A stretch of 64,000 nucleotides of DNA, taken from the NCBI GenBank assembly GCA_026075535.2, contig AP026548.1, forward strand, positions 930,001-994,000, read 5' to 3'. This document shows, one piece after another, positions 19,933 through 31,850 of this stretch; positions within the stretch are counted from its first letter, which is position 1; each line of letters starts with the position of its first letter. The notes below the pieces were generated by a model that was not told the origin of the DNA, did no database searches, and saw only the letters and a list, made by a program, of their open reading frames with translations. The DNA is from Tricholoma matsutake. Taxonomy: Eukaryota > Basidiomycota > Agaricomycetes > Agaricales > Tricholomataceae. The position numbers and the translations under genes are program-made.

Positions 19933-22932
19933 CATGGATGGAAAACAAATGAGGAAGGTTTTGAACAGATTTCTTCCCCCCTGTCAAGTTCCCAGTCGTC
20001 CCTCACACTCCTTGGGTTGAACGCAATATCCCCATACTGCCTGGTTTGTATGAACAGATTTGCAAGATGCTGAAAAAGAAGATCAAAGCAGGAGTCTACG
20101 AATTGTCAAACTCATCATACCGATTGCGATGGTTTTGCATTGTGAAGAAAGATGCAAAATCGCTCTGAATAGTCCACAGTCTTGAGCTGCTAAACCAAGT
20201 TACGATTCAGCACTCAGGTGTTGTCCCAATCCCTGAGCATTCAGCTGAACAGTTTGGAGGATGCGCTTGTGGTGGAATGTTGGATTTATATGTTGCATTC
20301 GATGAAAGGCTCGTATCTGAATCCTCTCGAGATCTAATGACTTTCCAGACCCCATTCAGCACACTTCGAATCATCACCCTACCGATGGGTTGGACAAACT
20401 CAGTTCCGATCCTACACGATGATGTCACTTTCATCCTACAACCCGAGGTCCCTCACATCACGATCCCTTATATCGACAACACACCAGTGAAGGGTCTGAA
20501 ATTGGAATATCGAATGATCGGTGGGTCTTACAAAACGATTGCTGACAACTCAGGCATTCGACGATTTGTATGGGAGCACTTCGAGAACCTAAATCGCATT
20601 GTCCAGTGCATGAAGTATTGTGGTGGGACATTCTCAGGACCAAAGTTATTTGCTTGTGTCCCCGAAATAATCATTTTAGGTCATCGATGCAATATTCAAG
20701 GTCGAATGGCTGACCCGACACGTATCAATAAGATTCAGAAGTGTGTCCGTGTTGTATGCTCACAGAGGTTAAGGTGTTCTTAGGAACGATCAGAGTTTGT
20801 CAAATTTTCATTCAAAGTTCGCACATCGAGCAGCTGCACTAATCAACCTTACTCAAAAAGATGTGCCCTTCGAATTCGGCCCATCTCAGGTAGCAGCGCA
20901 AGAGGATCTCAAGCATGCGCTCCTAAACTTGCCAGCGATTTGAGCCATTGACTATACCTTGAACGCCCCAGTAATCCTCACAGTCGACACATTGAGCATC
21001 GCGATCGGCTATTTCCTAACACAATGCAACCATGATAACCCTCGAAAACGATACTACAGTCGATTCGGCTCAATCACACTCAACGACCGCGAATCCCGGT
21101 TCTCGCAACCAAAACTCAAACTTTATGGTCTTTATTGAGCCCTTGGGGCACTTCGTCTATATTTGATAGGGGTACGAAACCTTATCATCAAGGTCGATGT
21201 GAGGTATATTAAAGGCATGCTCTCAAATCCCGATATTGCACCTAGCACTAGCATCAACCGATGGATAGTTTCCATTCTAACGTTCCACTTCATGCTAGTT
21301 CATGTTGCAGGTATGCACCATGGGCCTGACGGTCTTTCACGACACCCTCGACAAACCAAAGATGAATATATCGAAGTAGAAGAAGAATTCGGTGACTGGA
21401 TTGACAAACTACATGGTTTTATTCACCAAATCAACCCAATCTCGATTCAACTGTTCCCCTCTCACATGACTTATCCCACTTTTGCCCAAGCTTCAGATTT
21501 CAGTAAGGGGGAGGATGTTGCATACCAAGACATACCTCAATCGGACAAAGCAAAGAAAGAAGATGAATGATTACTGCTCATTCATAGATGGTTAGACGAT
21601 ATGGTGTGACCCCCAAATCTATCAGACACTGAGTATGCTACCTTCGTGCGATATTGCACTGAGTTCTTCATAGATTCTGGAAAACTATGGCAAAAAGATC
21701 GTCATGGAGAACATAAGATTGTCATGATTCCAGAACGTCACGTCGACATTATCTGGTCATTGCACAACCATATTGGCCACAAGATGATCTTCGCCACAAA
21801 GTCTCATGTCACCCTACGATTCTGGTGGCCCAACCTGAAAGCCACTATCGCATGGTACATCCGAATGTGCCACTACTGTCAGTTGTGACAAACTCAAAAT
21901 CTTCTTATCCCACCAATTGTCGCGACACCCGCTCCTCTATTTGGAAAAGTCTACATCGACACAATGCACATGCTGCCTTCTTGTGGATATTGCTATATAG
22001 TACAAGGTCAATGTTCAATATCGTACTGGCTGGAGCTCAGGATGCTTTGCAATGAAACAGCGAGGACCATCGGTGATTGGATCTTCGAAGAAATCATTTG
22101 CCATTTGGGCTTGCTTTATGAGATCATTACTGACAATGGCGCAGCATTTCTTTCTGCTCTCAAGTATTTGTCGAAGCAATATCATATAAATCACATTTGG
22201 ATAAGTGGGTACAATTCTCATGCCAATGGCCTCGTCGAACGAGCCCACTTCAATGTACAACAATCACTCTACAAGGCCGTCGATGGTGATCAAACTCGAT
22301 GGTTGGTTGGGACCTACTCAGTCTTTTTGGCAGAATGGGTAACAGTTCGAAAATGAATGGGCTGTTCACCCTATTTTGTGATCACAGGTTCTCATCCACT
22401 CATCCCTCTCGACATTTCAGAAGCGACATATCTACAACCACCACCCAATTTGATACTCTCCTCCACCGATCTTATTGCCCGACGCACTATCGCACTACAG
22501 AAACACTCGATCGATCTTGAAGTACTCTACTCTAGAGTCTACACTGCTCGACGAGAGGCTGCAAGACACTTTGAAGAAGTTCACAAGCAAACGATTCGAG
22601 ACTACAATTTCGAAAAAGGTGACCTCGTACTCATGTGAAACACACAGATTGAGAAAGTGCTTAATTGAAAAATGTGAGCTCGATATCTCAGCCCACTCAT
22701 TGTCATCACACGAAACTACGGTGGCGCTTATATTCTTTGCGAGCTCGACGGTTCAGTTCTGCATCGACCAGTAGCTGCTTTCCAAGTTCTGCCCTATCTA
22801 GCACGGAAATTGATTCCCCTTCCTCCAAACTTCTTTGATATCGACGATCGACAGCTCGAACAACTTCGAACAACATTGGATGTCGATGGAGACATCGATG
22901 AAGGCATTCCTGACTGCGAAGAAGACGAATAG
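19933..22932 (+). pseudogene. pol: G2 pol: reverse transcriptase, RNase H, integrase
   Basis: RT starts after the D insertion: VVPHTPWVERNIPI, the primer-grip region LPMGWTNSVPI, and YIDNTPV where the family has YIDD, so the second catalytic Asp is lost by a GAC/GAT-to-AAC-type change. A frameshift near 20740 leads to the RNase H region (VKVFLGTIR, PVILTVDTLSIAIGYFL). The integrase has a zinc motif (HVDIIWSLHNHIGH with CHYC), then the catalytic core with YIDTMHM, ITDNGAAF and NGLVERAH as the D, D, E residues. TGA codons stand where the clade has Arg at AKSL-IVHSLE, LPAI-AIDY, LYGLY-ALGAL, CQL-QTQ, TVRK-MGCSP and LVLM-NTQ. It would copy the element's RNA and integrate the DNA. Confidence 0.8.
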
Positions 22933-23237
22933 AGCATTTTCCTTTTCTTTTTCTTACTTGTGATATTAAAACAAACTCTCGACCTTATAACAGTGTACTA
23001 TTACAAGTTGCAATATCGTTCGAAATGTGTTCACGCAAGCTCGACGGGGTTCTTTGGCTATGAAGGAGTTCTGAGCCTTTCCCCTATGTCTCATTTTGAT
23101 GAATCGTCCATCTTACTTTCTTTTTCTTTTTCTTTCTCTTACATTTCCTGGCTTCGATCGCACGTGATATTTCTCATTTCAAACTTATCTTGCTCAGACA
23201 CAAGAAAAACGATAAAATTAAAACAGAACAACAAATT

Positions 23238-24596
23238 CTATTGGGACTCCTCCCACTTCCTCTCCAACACCTTGATCTCCTCCATCAGTACCTCTACCTC
23301 CAGCTTCTTTTGCACCAAGACTTCCACAAGATATCGACACCAGAGCTGTGCTGCATCCGATACTGTCATCTCCTCCCCGACCACACCCGCGACCTCGGGT
23401 TTGACCTCTCGCTCTCTCACCTTTCCTTTTCCCTTCTCCTTCTCAGCAGATTTCCCCTTAGTCTTTGTCATTCGTTTCGGGCGCTTGTCGACCTTTGAGG
23501 GCCCAGCCTCTGTTTTTTGGATGGGCTGGATAGCCCGAATGCATATGGCTAAGTAATAATACAGATTAGTGATTGTACTCATTATCGAAAAGAATCACTT
23601 ACTATGTCTGGGAGTCAACACCTCCATCGACTCCTCAGTAGCCTTTGTAGCTTGTTTAGAGCCCGCCATTTTCCTCAACTCATCTTGATGGAGTCCTCGC
23701 CTCGATACTCCCTCCCAGTAGCACCCCTGCAGCCCCTGAGTGCATTTCTTGCACTTTGGGGCACCCTCCTCGACGATGCATTCCGGAGATGTCTTCAGCC
23801 CGGTGCAACAATCACACTAAAGCAATATTGAGAGCATAATTAGTCTTAACAATATCGACATAGAACAACGACTTACCGGTCCATGGAATGTGATCAGTTC
23901 ACCTTCCTCTAGGCGGACCCGCTTCGTGACCATGGGCTCCTGATCAAGTTTGTCTTTGCCCTCCTCATCCTCATCCATCTCATTGGCCTTCCTCTTCTTG
24001 ACAATATGCTCGACAACCAGTAGGTTGTTGACCAGAAGCGCTGCTTCATCTGCAGCCTCGTCCTGATCAATCGACAGGCGCATAATCTCGAGCATGGCGG
24101 TCCGATCCCAAAACCCGTCCTTTGAAATGGTTTTGGCTCAGACTTCGGCCAAGAATGCTCAATGCACCTCGACCAGCACGTCCCATCACTCTGTGATCCT
24201 CTTCACTTTGGCCTTGATGGCCACCTGCCAAACCTCCCTCTCTTCCTCTCTCTTCCTCTCTTCCTCTCTCTTCCTCGAATACTCCTCAAAAAGATACTTC
24301 CCACCCCACAAAACCCAATCCTTGCGAGCAAAAGGTGCAAAGAGGCCGATCACCTCATCCAACGTAGCCTGCACATGGCCGTCGCATGCCTCATCAAACG
24401 ATCTGATAAGATCGTCGTATCCAGCCTATCAATGAAGTCAGGAAGCAGATAAACAAAGAAAAAGGAAAAGACATACCATTTTCTCACAAAAATTTCAACC
24501 CCACACCTCAAAGTCGAGGTCTTTGGCTTTGCCAACCTCAGGCATCAATTTTGCTTGGTCGAGGATGGGAAGGGCAAGTTCAGCGAGGATGGACAT
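23238..24596 (-). pseudogene. Antisense four-exon gene between G2 pol and 3' LTR, Zn2Cys6-like protein
   Basis: Four exons keep one frame across three short introns with GT..AG ends. Exons: 24596-24477 (start MSILAELALP), 24425-23877, 23816-23603 and 23548-23238; introns of 51, 60 and 54 nt. The product is about 397 aa. A helical region in exon 2 holds GYDDLIRSFDEACDGH and a charged EEER coiled-coil-like stretch. Exon 3 has six cysteines spaced CX2CX8CX8CX2CX6C, close to the fungal Zn2Cys6 DNA-binding cluster. Exon 4 is Lys-rich and ends in a predicted helix. Four TGA codons (one in exon 1, three in exon 2) are each one step from CGA. Its antisense position inside an LTR element suggests a captured host gene or an element-borne regulator; function unknown. 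Confidence 0.7.
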
Positions 24597-24733
24597 GTTG
24601 TCAAGGAGATTGATGAAAGAGATCAAATGGAAAGAGAGAAGCTTGAACTACGATGCATCTTAAATCAACGATCAACAATGTCACATGACCCGGTTATTTT
24701 GGCTCAACTGACCGGGATGGTCAGAATTTCAGT

Positions 24734-24744
24734 AAGGGGGAGGA
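24734..24744 (+). promoter_or_regulatory. Polypurine tract of G2
   Basis: AAGGGGGAGGA directly abuts the 3' LTR start TGATAGG; it would prime plus-strand DNA synthesis. Confidence 0.8.
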
Positions 24745-25790
24745 TGATAGGTTGTCTCCTCAGCTCAAAGGCCTATACATCATTCTAAACACATTCTAAT
24801 CACATTGGCTAACTCCTACAAAGTCCCAGATGCAGCGCAACCCAGTCTATTGATCACGATATCATATCGACTGCAATTGAACATCGTCAACCATCATCAA
24901 CCATCATCGAGCATCATCAATCAATATCAAGAGACTACGAGCAACATTGGGCCCCACATTTGTTATCTATATGGTGGAATACCATGTGCCAGGAAGGATT
25001 CCAACTCATGCCCAAACCTGCTGATAGTAGATCAGCCTCGTTCCAAGTCCCTATCACACACAGAACCCGCTGGATGAATTATTGCAAGACTTAGCGCGAT
25101 TTATACACAAAGGACAGTCCCCTTTTAGTTCTATACCCTTTATTACTCTTTCATCATATGATATATATCTTTCTTGTTTGGATTCCAGTCTCTTTTTTGG
25201 CCTTGTGCCTTAACTCATATCTTTTGCCTCATGTTCTACACATGTTTCTCATTCCATTTTAGGAAGTTTCTTTAAAACATATAAAACTCTGTAGTATCTA
25301 CTGGAAAATACAAGAAATTGTCTTCACCTATCATCTTGTATTAAGTTCTAAAGAATCAGATCTATCCTCTAAAACAATCTAAACCTCTACAAGTTTTCTT
25401 GATTGATGAGAAACCTCTGGGACCATCGTCAAACTCGATCTTCCAACAATCCTCTGATCATTAGCACTAGCAACCCTTCCAACACTTCCTAGCCATCGAC
25501 TATAGTCTTCACATACTATTGACCTATCGAAAGGTCCTTGGAATTCCTAAATCGACCATTGACAATCAACATTGTCCACCGTCGATCTTATCGATTGATA
25601 CTCGATTGGACCATGCCAAACACCTTTGCCTTCTGTAGCACTATCTTCATGACTAGTACCAACTAGTTATCTACCCATAGGTTGGACCATGAACATTCGG
25701 AACGCATCGCACCCTTCCTCTGACTCATCGCAAATATCATCAGTTGCCTCATCAGCTGGTTTGGTGGTTTTCCCAGGTTGAGTATTATCA
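24745..25790 (+). repeat. 3' LTR of G2
   Basis: 1046 bp, from TGATAGGTTGTCTCC to GAGTATTATCA. It lacks the 18-bp minisatellite of the 5' LTR and differs from it mostly by transitions. Confidence 0.85.
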
Positions 25791-25997
25791 ACATATATTA
25801 TTGTGTGTACTCGAGGTGGTAGTAAAAGGTCAATTATGTAAATAGAAGGCTGGTCCCTTTATAGGGGCCAGCCAGGTCAATAGCAAAGAAATATAATATA
25901 TACAAATGGGGGGTCAAGCCCTGGGTCACCACATGCATGCAGCCACCCAATCATTCTGTTTCCAAAGGGGTGCTGACTCAATTGTGTACTGCACCTT
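25791..25997 (-). other. LTR- or leader-like DNA right of G2
   Basis: On the minus strand a TATAAAGGGACC motif near 25855 sits in AT-rich flanks, as in an LTR promoter. It could be the 5' LTR of G1 displaced by G2, or part of the Gag remnant that follows. No copy elsewhere in the window confirms it. Confidence 0.3.
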
Positions 25998-26237
25998 TCA
26001 TCCACAATACCGCAAGATGTGTCGAGGGAGGCTGTTTAAATCTATCTGAGCAGCAGCAGTGTGTATCTTGAGGGAATCCAAGAATTCTGTAACTTGTTTG
26101 CCCTTAAAATGAGGCGCATTAGACGAGCTAGGGGCCGGCATTGGTGTAATAGTTTGATTGGACAAGTTTGTAGGGTTTGAGGTGGGCACATTAGATGCTC
26201 CCGGCATGGGCTGGCTTGAACCAGACGGTGTAGTCAT
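25998..26237 (-). pseudogene. gag: Gypsy Gag N-terminal fragment
   Basis: MTTPSGSSQPMPG, a Pro/Ser-rich leader, then NAPHFKGKQVTEFLDSLKIH, the conserved start of many basidiomycete gypsy Gag proteins, which read APxFKGK-x-EFLxxLExHA. It ends after about 79 residues with no downstream gag. This family differs from G1, G2 and G3. Confidence 0.55.
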
Positions 26238-27757
26238 TTGAGAAGCAGTTGGAGGCTGAGTAATTAATGCTGAATGGGGTTGATGGGTTTTACTTCATGT
26301 TGTGAGAGGAATGAGGGTAGAGGGTTGTCGCGACAGCTTGTATAAGGTAGATGGGAATTGGTATAATAGAGTGGCATGGTTTCAACAGTCGGATATTGTT
26401 GGAAAGCAAGCAAAAGGGAATTTAGAATGATGTCAGACATGGCTACAAGCTGACTCCATTGGGGATGTGGGTCTGTGTGGAATACTTGATGGAATGGATA
26501 GTGCCGAATTTGATGATCAGCAGTTCTGTAACCGATGAATCAGTAAAATTTTGGTGTGTTTGGACTTACCTGGGTTGTAAAATGTGATGGTTGCATGGAA
26601 AACCAATGTCCCCCTGTCTTGGTCACCACTTGTTGGAGGGGAAATGGTCTGTTGGAGGTTCCGCTGATGAAGGTCAGCTCGTCGCGAGGTACTAGGTAAG
26701 CTGGTCCTAAGAGGAGAGTGGCGATCAGCAGAACACACAAGCTGAGAGCTTGTTGGGTGGTATTGGGCATGTAATGACTCTAAGAAACCTGATCAACAAT
26801 TGAAAGTTCAATCAACAAAGTCATGTGGAGCAAACACCAAGAATGCGTGGATGACAATTCCATTATTTAAAATTAAAGGAGTGAGGAGGGATGACTCTCT
26901 TGCCATGTAAATGAGAAGTGGCAATATAAAACAGGGCCTGAGGGGCCCTGGAACTTGAAAACTTGAGGACTTATCTTAATTCTACACCTTGTTGTGCAGA
27001 GGTCTTGTGGGACTTCAAGGGACTTGAGGTAAAACTTAAAGGGGGGGGAACATGAAAAGCAAGTCAAAAGAGTACTTGTCCCATTCAAAAGGTGGGGAGA
27101 AACCTATATACAAATCATAGTACAACTGATGAAATGCCATATCGTGCACATTCTCTTGCACCGACAGGTCAAAACAACCAGAAAGATAAACTAATAAAGA
27201 AGCAAGATTGTTGGGTTTGGAAAGTATTGTTAATCTTCAAGATAGGGTCGGTGTTTGTATGGCAGATGATGTCGAGGTGGTGTTGTCGAGTCCTTATCTC
27301 AGGGTTTCACAGGCTGGGAATTGCTCAGGGATTGGTCCATCATTGAGGCTCTCTATTTGCACGACGCGACTTGTGCCCCCAGCAAGTGCAGAGAGCACTC
27401 AAACAAGACCTCTCAACCCTACCTGTCCAGTCGATCACCCCGTCGAGTTTGGATTTTGACTAGCCAGAAAAGGGAATAAGTGTTGGATCAAGTACCGGAC
27501 TGTTGCCAAGATGTGTTATAAATAGATCAAGGGATGCCAAACGTGAGTTTAATTAACAAAAACTGGTACTGTCCTTCTTGATGACAGCGGCATAGCCTGA
27601 GGGAGCACCATAACATGTTGTGTATTTGATGTGTTGTGAGGAAAAGAAGGAGCTAGAAAGTAAAAATAGAATAAAAACTATCAGCGATGCAAATGCCAAG
27701 AAAATAGACAAAAGGGTCGGGGTTAACGAGTGAGCCTCGTTACCCTACCACAGCGGG
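26238..27757. other. Unresolved repeat-like region upstream of the Gag fragment
   Basis: A minus-strand frame at 26540-26770 (MPNTTQQALSLCVLLIATLLL) has a signal-like hydrophobic start, and a GTAAGT..CAG candidate intron lies at 26526-26569. The next exon's frame does not fit cleanly, so I do not call a gene. The rest (26800-27757) has no recognised domain. The right edge is a breakpoint into copia integrase at about 27758. Confidence 0.3.
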
Positions 27758-28968
27758 AGCTGTTCATCATCTGACTGTGCATGACACCCCAGAGTATAAT
27801 GGTGTTGCTGAATGCCTCAATTGCACCCTCCTTGTAAAGATTCAAATGATGCTTCACAATAGTGGGCTCCCAAAGTTCTTGAGGGGGGAAGCTGCCCACC
27901 ATGCAGTCTACTTAAAGAACCAGACATGGACCCAAGCCCTTGACGACACCACTCCTCATGAAATCTTGACAGGGGAGAAGCCAGATCTGTCAGACTTACA
28001 TCCATGGGGATGCTGTGTGCATGTACATGACACTAGCGGATCGAAGCTTGATGGATGTTCAGTGGTGTGTCGTTCAAAGATTGGACATTGGGTGGGGTTT
28101 GACCTTGAGAGCAATGCACACAGGGTCTATTGGGAAGGGAGGCGGCTGATAACGGTTGAGTGAAGCATGAGGTTCAATTTTGAGGAAGAACTCACAGAAG
28201 GTGTACCACTCAAGGGGGAGTGGGATGTGGAGGAAGATGCTAGCAATCAGTCACCTTCACATTCATATCCAAAAGCTTCCATCCAAGAAATTCCTGACCC
28301 AGATGCACTGAGCGCACCACTCAACAAAACTCCAGAAGTCACAGCTGAATCCAAAATCCAAGATAAGTGTGTATGAAAACCATCAAGTTATGTATGACAG
28401 CTCCAGGAGGGTGAAGGAGTGACAAATGCAAGACCTAGTGATAGCCTGTTGCCCAAGGGGATACAGGAGGCAGCAGAGGTGGCCGATGAGTGGGAGATGG
28501 TGAGCATGGAAGATTTCATGATGGCGACAGTAACCAAAGCTTCTGAGGGAATCATGCCATCATACAAGGAGGCGAAGAAGTGCCCAGATTGGCCAAAATG
28601 GCAGGAGGCCATCAAAGTCAAGCTTCAGAACCTCAAGATGAATGGTACCTGGGAGCTGGTGGAGAGACTGAGTGGAGGTAATGTGGTTGACAGCAAATGG
28701 GTTCTTTGGATCAAGAAGAATGCAGCTGGGGAGATTGAGAAGTACAAATCATGTCTGGTAGCAAGGGGATTCACTCAACTTTATGGGGTGGACTATTATG
28801 AGACTTACACACCTGTGGCAAAACTGGTGACATTCCGACTCATCACCACGATTGCTGCCCAAAATGGCTGGCCACTTGACTCATTCAATTTCAACAGCGC
28901 ATACTTGCTTGGAGACAAATTGATTTACCTCAAACAACCACCCAATCATGACAACCCCTCAAAGCCTC
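27758..28968 (+). pseudogene. pol: Copia remnant 1: integrase C-terminus and RT N-terminus
   Basis: It starts mid-integrase at HHLTVHDTPEYNGVAEC; the family reads NGVAERLNRTL, and both Arg codons have become Cys by CGC-to-TGC. The frame continues through LPKFLRGEA, HPWGCCVHVHDTSGSKLDG and VGFDLESNAHRVYW. TGA replaces Arg after ITVE, DKCV and PSSYV. The copia RT begins with WPKWQEAIKVKLQNLKMNGTWELV, then SKWVLWIKKN and RGFTQLYGVDYYETYTPVAK. The frame breaks off after NPSKP at the DNA-element insertion. The 5' LTR, gag, protease and integrase core are missing. Confidence 0.8.
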
Positions 28969-29169
28969 GGGTAAGGCATAGCATGAGTCTGGGTCACCCA
29001 CAGGTACCTGTGGGTAGACCCATGGGAATACCCACAAGTATGCATACTCAGGGCTCCAGGTCAATCATGGGAATGGATCCTTGAGGATCCAGGTATCAGT
29101 TTTTGCAGGCATGGGTACTCACACAAGTACTTGTGCATGAACTACTGCACTGTTCATATAGTACTTTTG

Positions 29170-29624
29170 GCAGATCATAAACATACTATATACAATGTAG
29201 AATACCAGTTTATAGAAGGAATCACTCCAGCATTATTTAATTACAATGCTCCGAGGTTTTGAGAGAAATGAGGAGAAAGAGTTTACCATAAAGCAATGGG
29301 TGGACCCCTTAACTAGTGCATTGGGGAAGGGGTAGGTATATTATATGCAGTGTGTACTACCAGTTTATAAAAGAAACAGTCATGGAGTTATTGAGTTATA
29401 GTGCTATGGGCTTTTGAGAGGGATGAGGAGGAAGGGGCAGTTGCTATGAAATAATGGCTGCACAGTTCAACTAGTACTTTTGGAACATTGTAGATATGGT
29501 ATATGAAGGGTGGAATCTAAATTTACAAAAGGAATGGTTTGGGGGTTATTGAGTGATAATGCTGTGGGCCTTTGAGAGGAATTAAGAGGAAGGGATGGTT
29601 GCCACAGAACAATGGCTCTACCAT
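29170..29624 (+). repeat. Tandem ~165-bp repeats, first block
   Basis: About three diverged copies sharing CAGTTTATAAAAGAAACAG, GAGTTATAGTGCTATGGG and AATGGCTGCACAGTTCAACT motifs. The block resumes at 30785-30887 and 31525-31850 after the solo LTR insertions. Confidence 0.65.
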
Positions 29625-30784
29625 TGATGATGCTCAACCCAGAAACCCAAACAAAACCTACTAAATGGCTTTGGATGGTATAACACAAGTCAGAGGAAGG
29701 ATGCAAGGCCCTCTAGATGTCACCTGTCAGACCTACCATCAAATAGTCATAAAATGACTGCTTGTCAAAGTGGTTTGAAGCTAAAAGAATGTGTTTTGAG
29801 GAATTTTGAGGAATTTTGAGGCTAGATCAATGAATTTGGAGTGTGCAAATATGTTCAGATGCAAGATCAGGGGACTAGACGAGTAATAGAACAAAGCAAA
29901 GGTGAATCGAGGGAATTGAGAGTGAAAATAGCATAATGCGAGGATTTTCGAGGAGTTGCAATATTTTTCGAGACATTGCGATGATTTTCGAGGTGTTGCA
30001 ATATTTTTCAAGGTTTTTTCGAGGAAGTTTAGCATAAAACACCAAACTTCAGACTGAATAAGACTAAACTGAACTCTCAAATCACTGTGATCTGGGAGGA
30101 AGACAATGACTTTCTTGTTTTTCTTTGTATCTAGTACATCTTTCTATATAAAATAAAGAAACTACCTAAAAAGGCTAGAGAACATGAGGCAAACATGTGG
30201 AAAACTCGAGGCAAAAGACAATAGAAGTATATCAGAACAATAAAGCGAGACTAGAAAGGGTGAATATAACACATGATGAAGAAATAATAATAAGAAAGAA
30301 TAGCTAAAAGTGGACTGTCCTTGTTATAATGGATTGTATGCATGCACATGTGGTCGAAGTGTGTGATATACTCGATATAGTGTCCCATGTGTCCAGCATG
30401 CATCCGAAGATTGTTCAAATAGGAAATACTGTGTCCGAAGATGTTTTTTGAGGTTTGAGGTTTTTCGAAGATTTTCGAAGTTTCTTTGGACTTCATTCAT
30501 GGCCCGAAATCAATGTGATATTGCTCGAAACTGGTTTGGAACTCATCGATGATGTTCCAAGTGTATATTCTGAGCTGTACAAAGGTCAGGGGAATTGTAT
30601 TATGGTGGCCAAAGGCATGCAAAGATTTTCGAAGCATTTTTTGTGACTTTGTAGAGGTTACATAGAGCTTCAGAGGGGTTCGTATGGGTTCATAGAGCTT
30701 TGTAGAGGTCTGGAGAGACTCATAGAGCTTTGACAATGATTGTAGATGTGTTTTCCAAGCTTGAACAACAAGGTGGACCTATCA
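29625..30784 (-). mobile_element. Solo LTR related to the G2 family
   Basis: In reverse orientation it has TGATGATGCTCAACCC at one end and GGACCTATCA at the other, like the G2 LTR, and shares ACATGAGGCAAA and GGACTGTCCTT blocks with it. It is too diverged elsewhere to be the same subfamily. The 5-bp flanks (ACCAT and CCGTT) match only approximately. Confidence 0.6.
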
Positions 30785-30887
30785 CCGTTCAACTCATGCT
30801 TTTGGGATGCTGTACATATACTATACATAGTATAGATGCCAAGTTTATGAAAGGCATGGTCTCAGAACTATTGAGTTACAGTGCTGC

Positions 30888-31524
30888 TGTTAAGACTATA
30901 GGTCTTTAACTCAGCCTTGGCTTCATATGTCACAGTTGGATGCCTTCCAACTGTATTGGTATCGCACGAGGAGGCTTTCCTAGTGTATCGGGCTTCTGGC
31001 CTTCACTTGGGTACTTCCTCAAGTTGTTACGGCTATCTGTACTCAGAGGCTTTCTGAGTAGACCATCGGTTCGTGTATCACAGTTGGAGGCTTTCCAACT
31101 GTCGAGTGTTCTGGTTGAGTCTAAGACCATTGATTGAATTAGGTCAAGCTAAGGAGTACAGGCAGTACTACTGTAGCTTATATGTGGTTCAGAGATGTCT
31201 ATTGTCCAATCAGAGAACAAGATCCTTGTCAAGTAATAATAGAAGGAACAATAGAACAATAAGCCTCATGCCTAGCATGAGGCGTCCGATGTCACGGAGT
31301 GCTGTGGTGCAGCATGTCAATCGTGAGTGTCTGGCATCATGGACCTCATGTCAAAGGGCTGTCATATCACAGCATGCATGGGAGTGGGTTTGGGTGCATG
31401 GAGTCACCATGCATCAAAGCATCTCCCATCGGAAGTGAGTTGAGTTGAATGAGAAAATTAAAGTACCCAGTCTTGCCAGCGTACGTCTGGTTGTTGAGGG
31501 TTACGATAACAGAAAATCATAACA
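30888..31524 (-). mobile_element. Solo LTR of the G3 family
   Basis: Matches the G3 LTRs from TGTTAAGACTATAGG to ATCATAACA. Flanks GCTGC (30883-30887) and GCTGT (31525-31529) form a 5-bp duplication with one C-to-T difference at a CpG. It has five of the seven stem-loops seen in the G3 LTRs. Confidence 0.8.
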
Positions 31525-31850
31525 GCTGTGGGCTTCTGAGAGGGATGAGGAGGAAGGGGTGGTTAGTATGAAACAATGGTCATGCTGTTTGAGTAGTGCT
31601 TTAAGGGAGATGTTAATATGCAATGCATAATAGAGAATCCAAGTTTACAAAAGGAACAGTTACACAGTTGTTGAGTTATGGTGCTACAGGTTTTTCAGAG
31701 GGAGGAGGAGGAAGGGCTGTTGGTATAAAATAATGGCTGCACATTTCAACTAGCCCTTTGAAAATGCAATATATATATATAGTATGCACAATGTATAATA
31801 CAAGCTTATGGAAGTCATTACTGAATTACAGTGCTACAAACACTGACTCA
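31525..31850 (+). repeat. Tandem ~165-bp repeats, second block
   Basis: Continuation of the array at 29170-29624 (GGGATGAGGAGGAAGGGG, AATGGCTGCACATTTCAACT). The unit cut by the solo LTR at 30888-31524 is split between this block and 30785-30887. Confidence 0.6.

Larger units (their letters stand above)
12367..25790 (+). mobile_element. Ty3/gypsy LTR retrotransposon G2
   Basis: LTRs at 12367-13483 and 24745-25790 flank gag, protease, RT, RNase H and integrase in gypsy order, plus an antisense gene before the 3' LTR. A primer-binding candidate follows the 5' LTR and a polypurine tract precedes the 3' LTR. It is interrupted by an inverted solo LTR (15266-16552) and by DNA transposon D (17876-19924). 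Without them it would be about 10 kb. The 5-bp flanks (ACTGT and ACATA) do not match, so the ends may have diverged or recombined. Dead through many CGA-to-TGA changes. Confidence 0.85.

Noticed and set aside
22960..23556. Plus-strand gene after G2 pol
   Set aside because: Low-complexity Ser/Phe-rich frame; it is the shadow of the spliced antisense gene and a pyrimidine tract.
12364..25793. TGTTGATA/TATCAACA as the true G2 LTR ends
   Set aside because: It looks palindromic at the outer edges, but the inner LTR ends and the inverted solo LTR have only TGATAGG and TATTATCA or TATCATCA.
26540..26770. Secreted host protein with signal peptide
   Set aside because: The hydrophobic start is suggestive, but the downstream exon does not join in frame and the region looks like retroelement leader.
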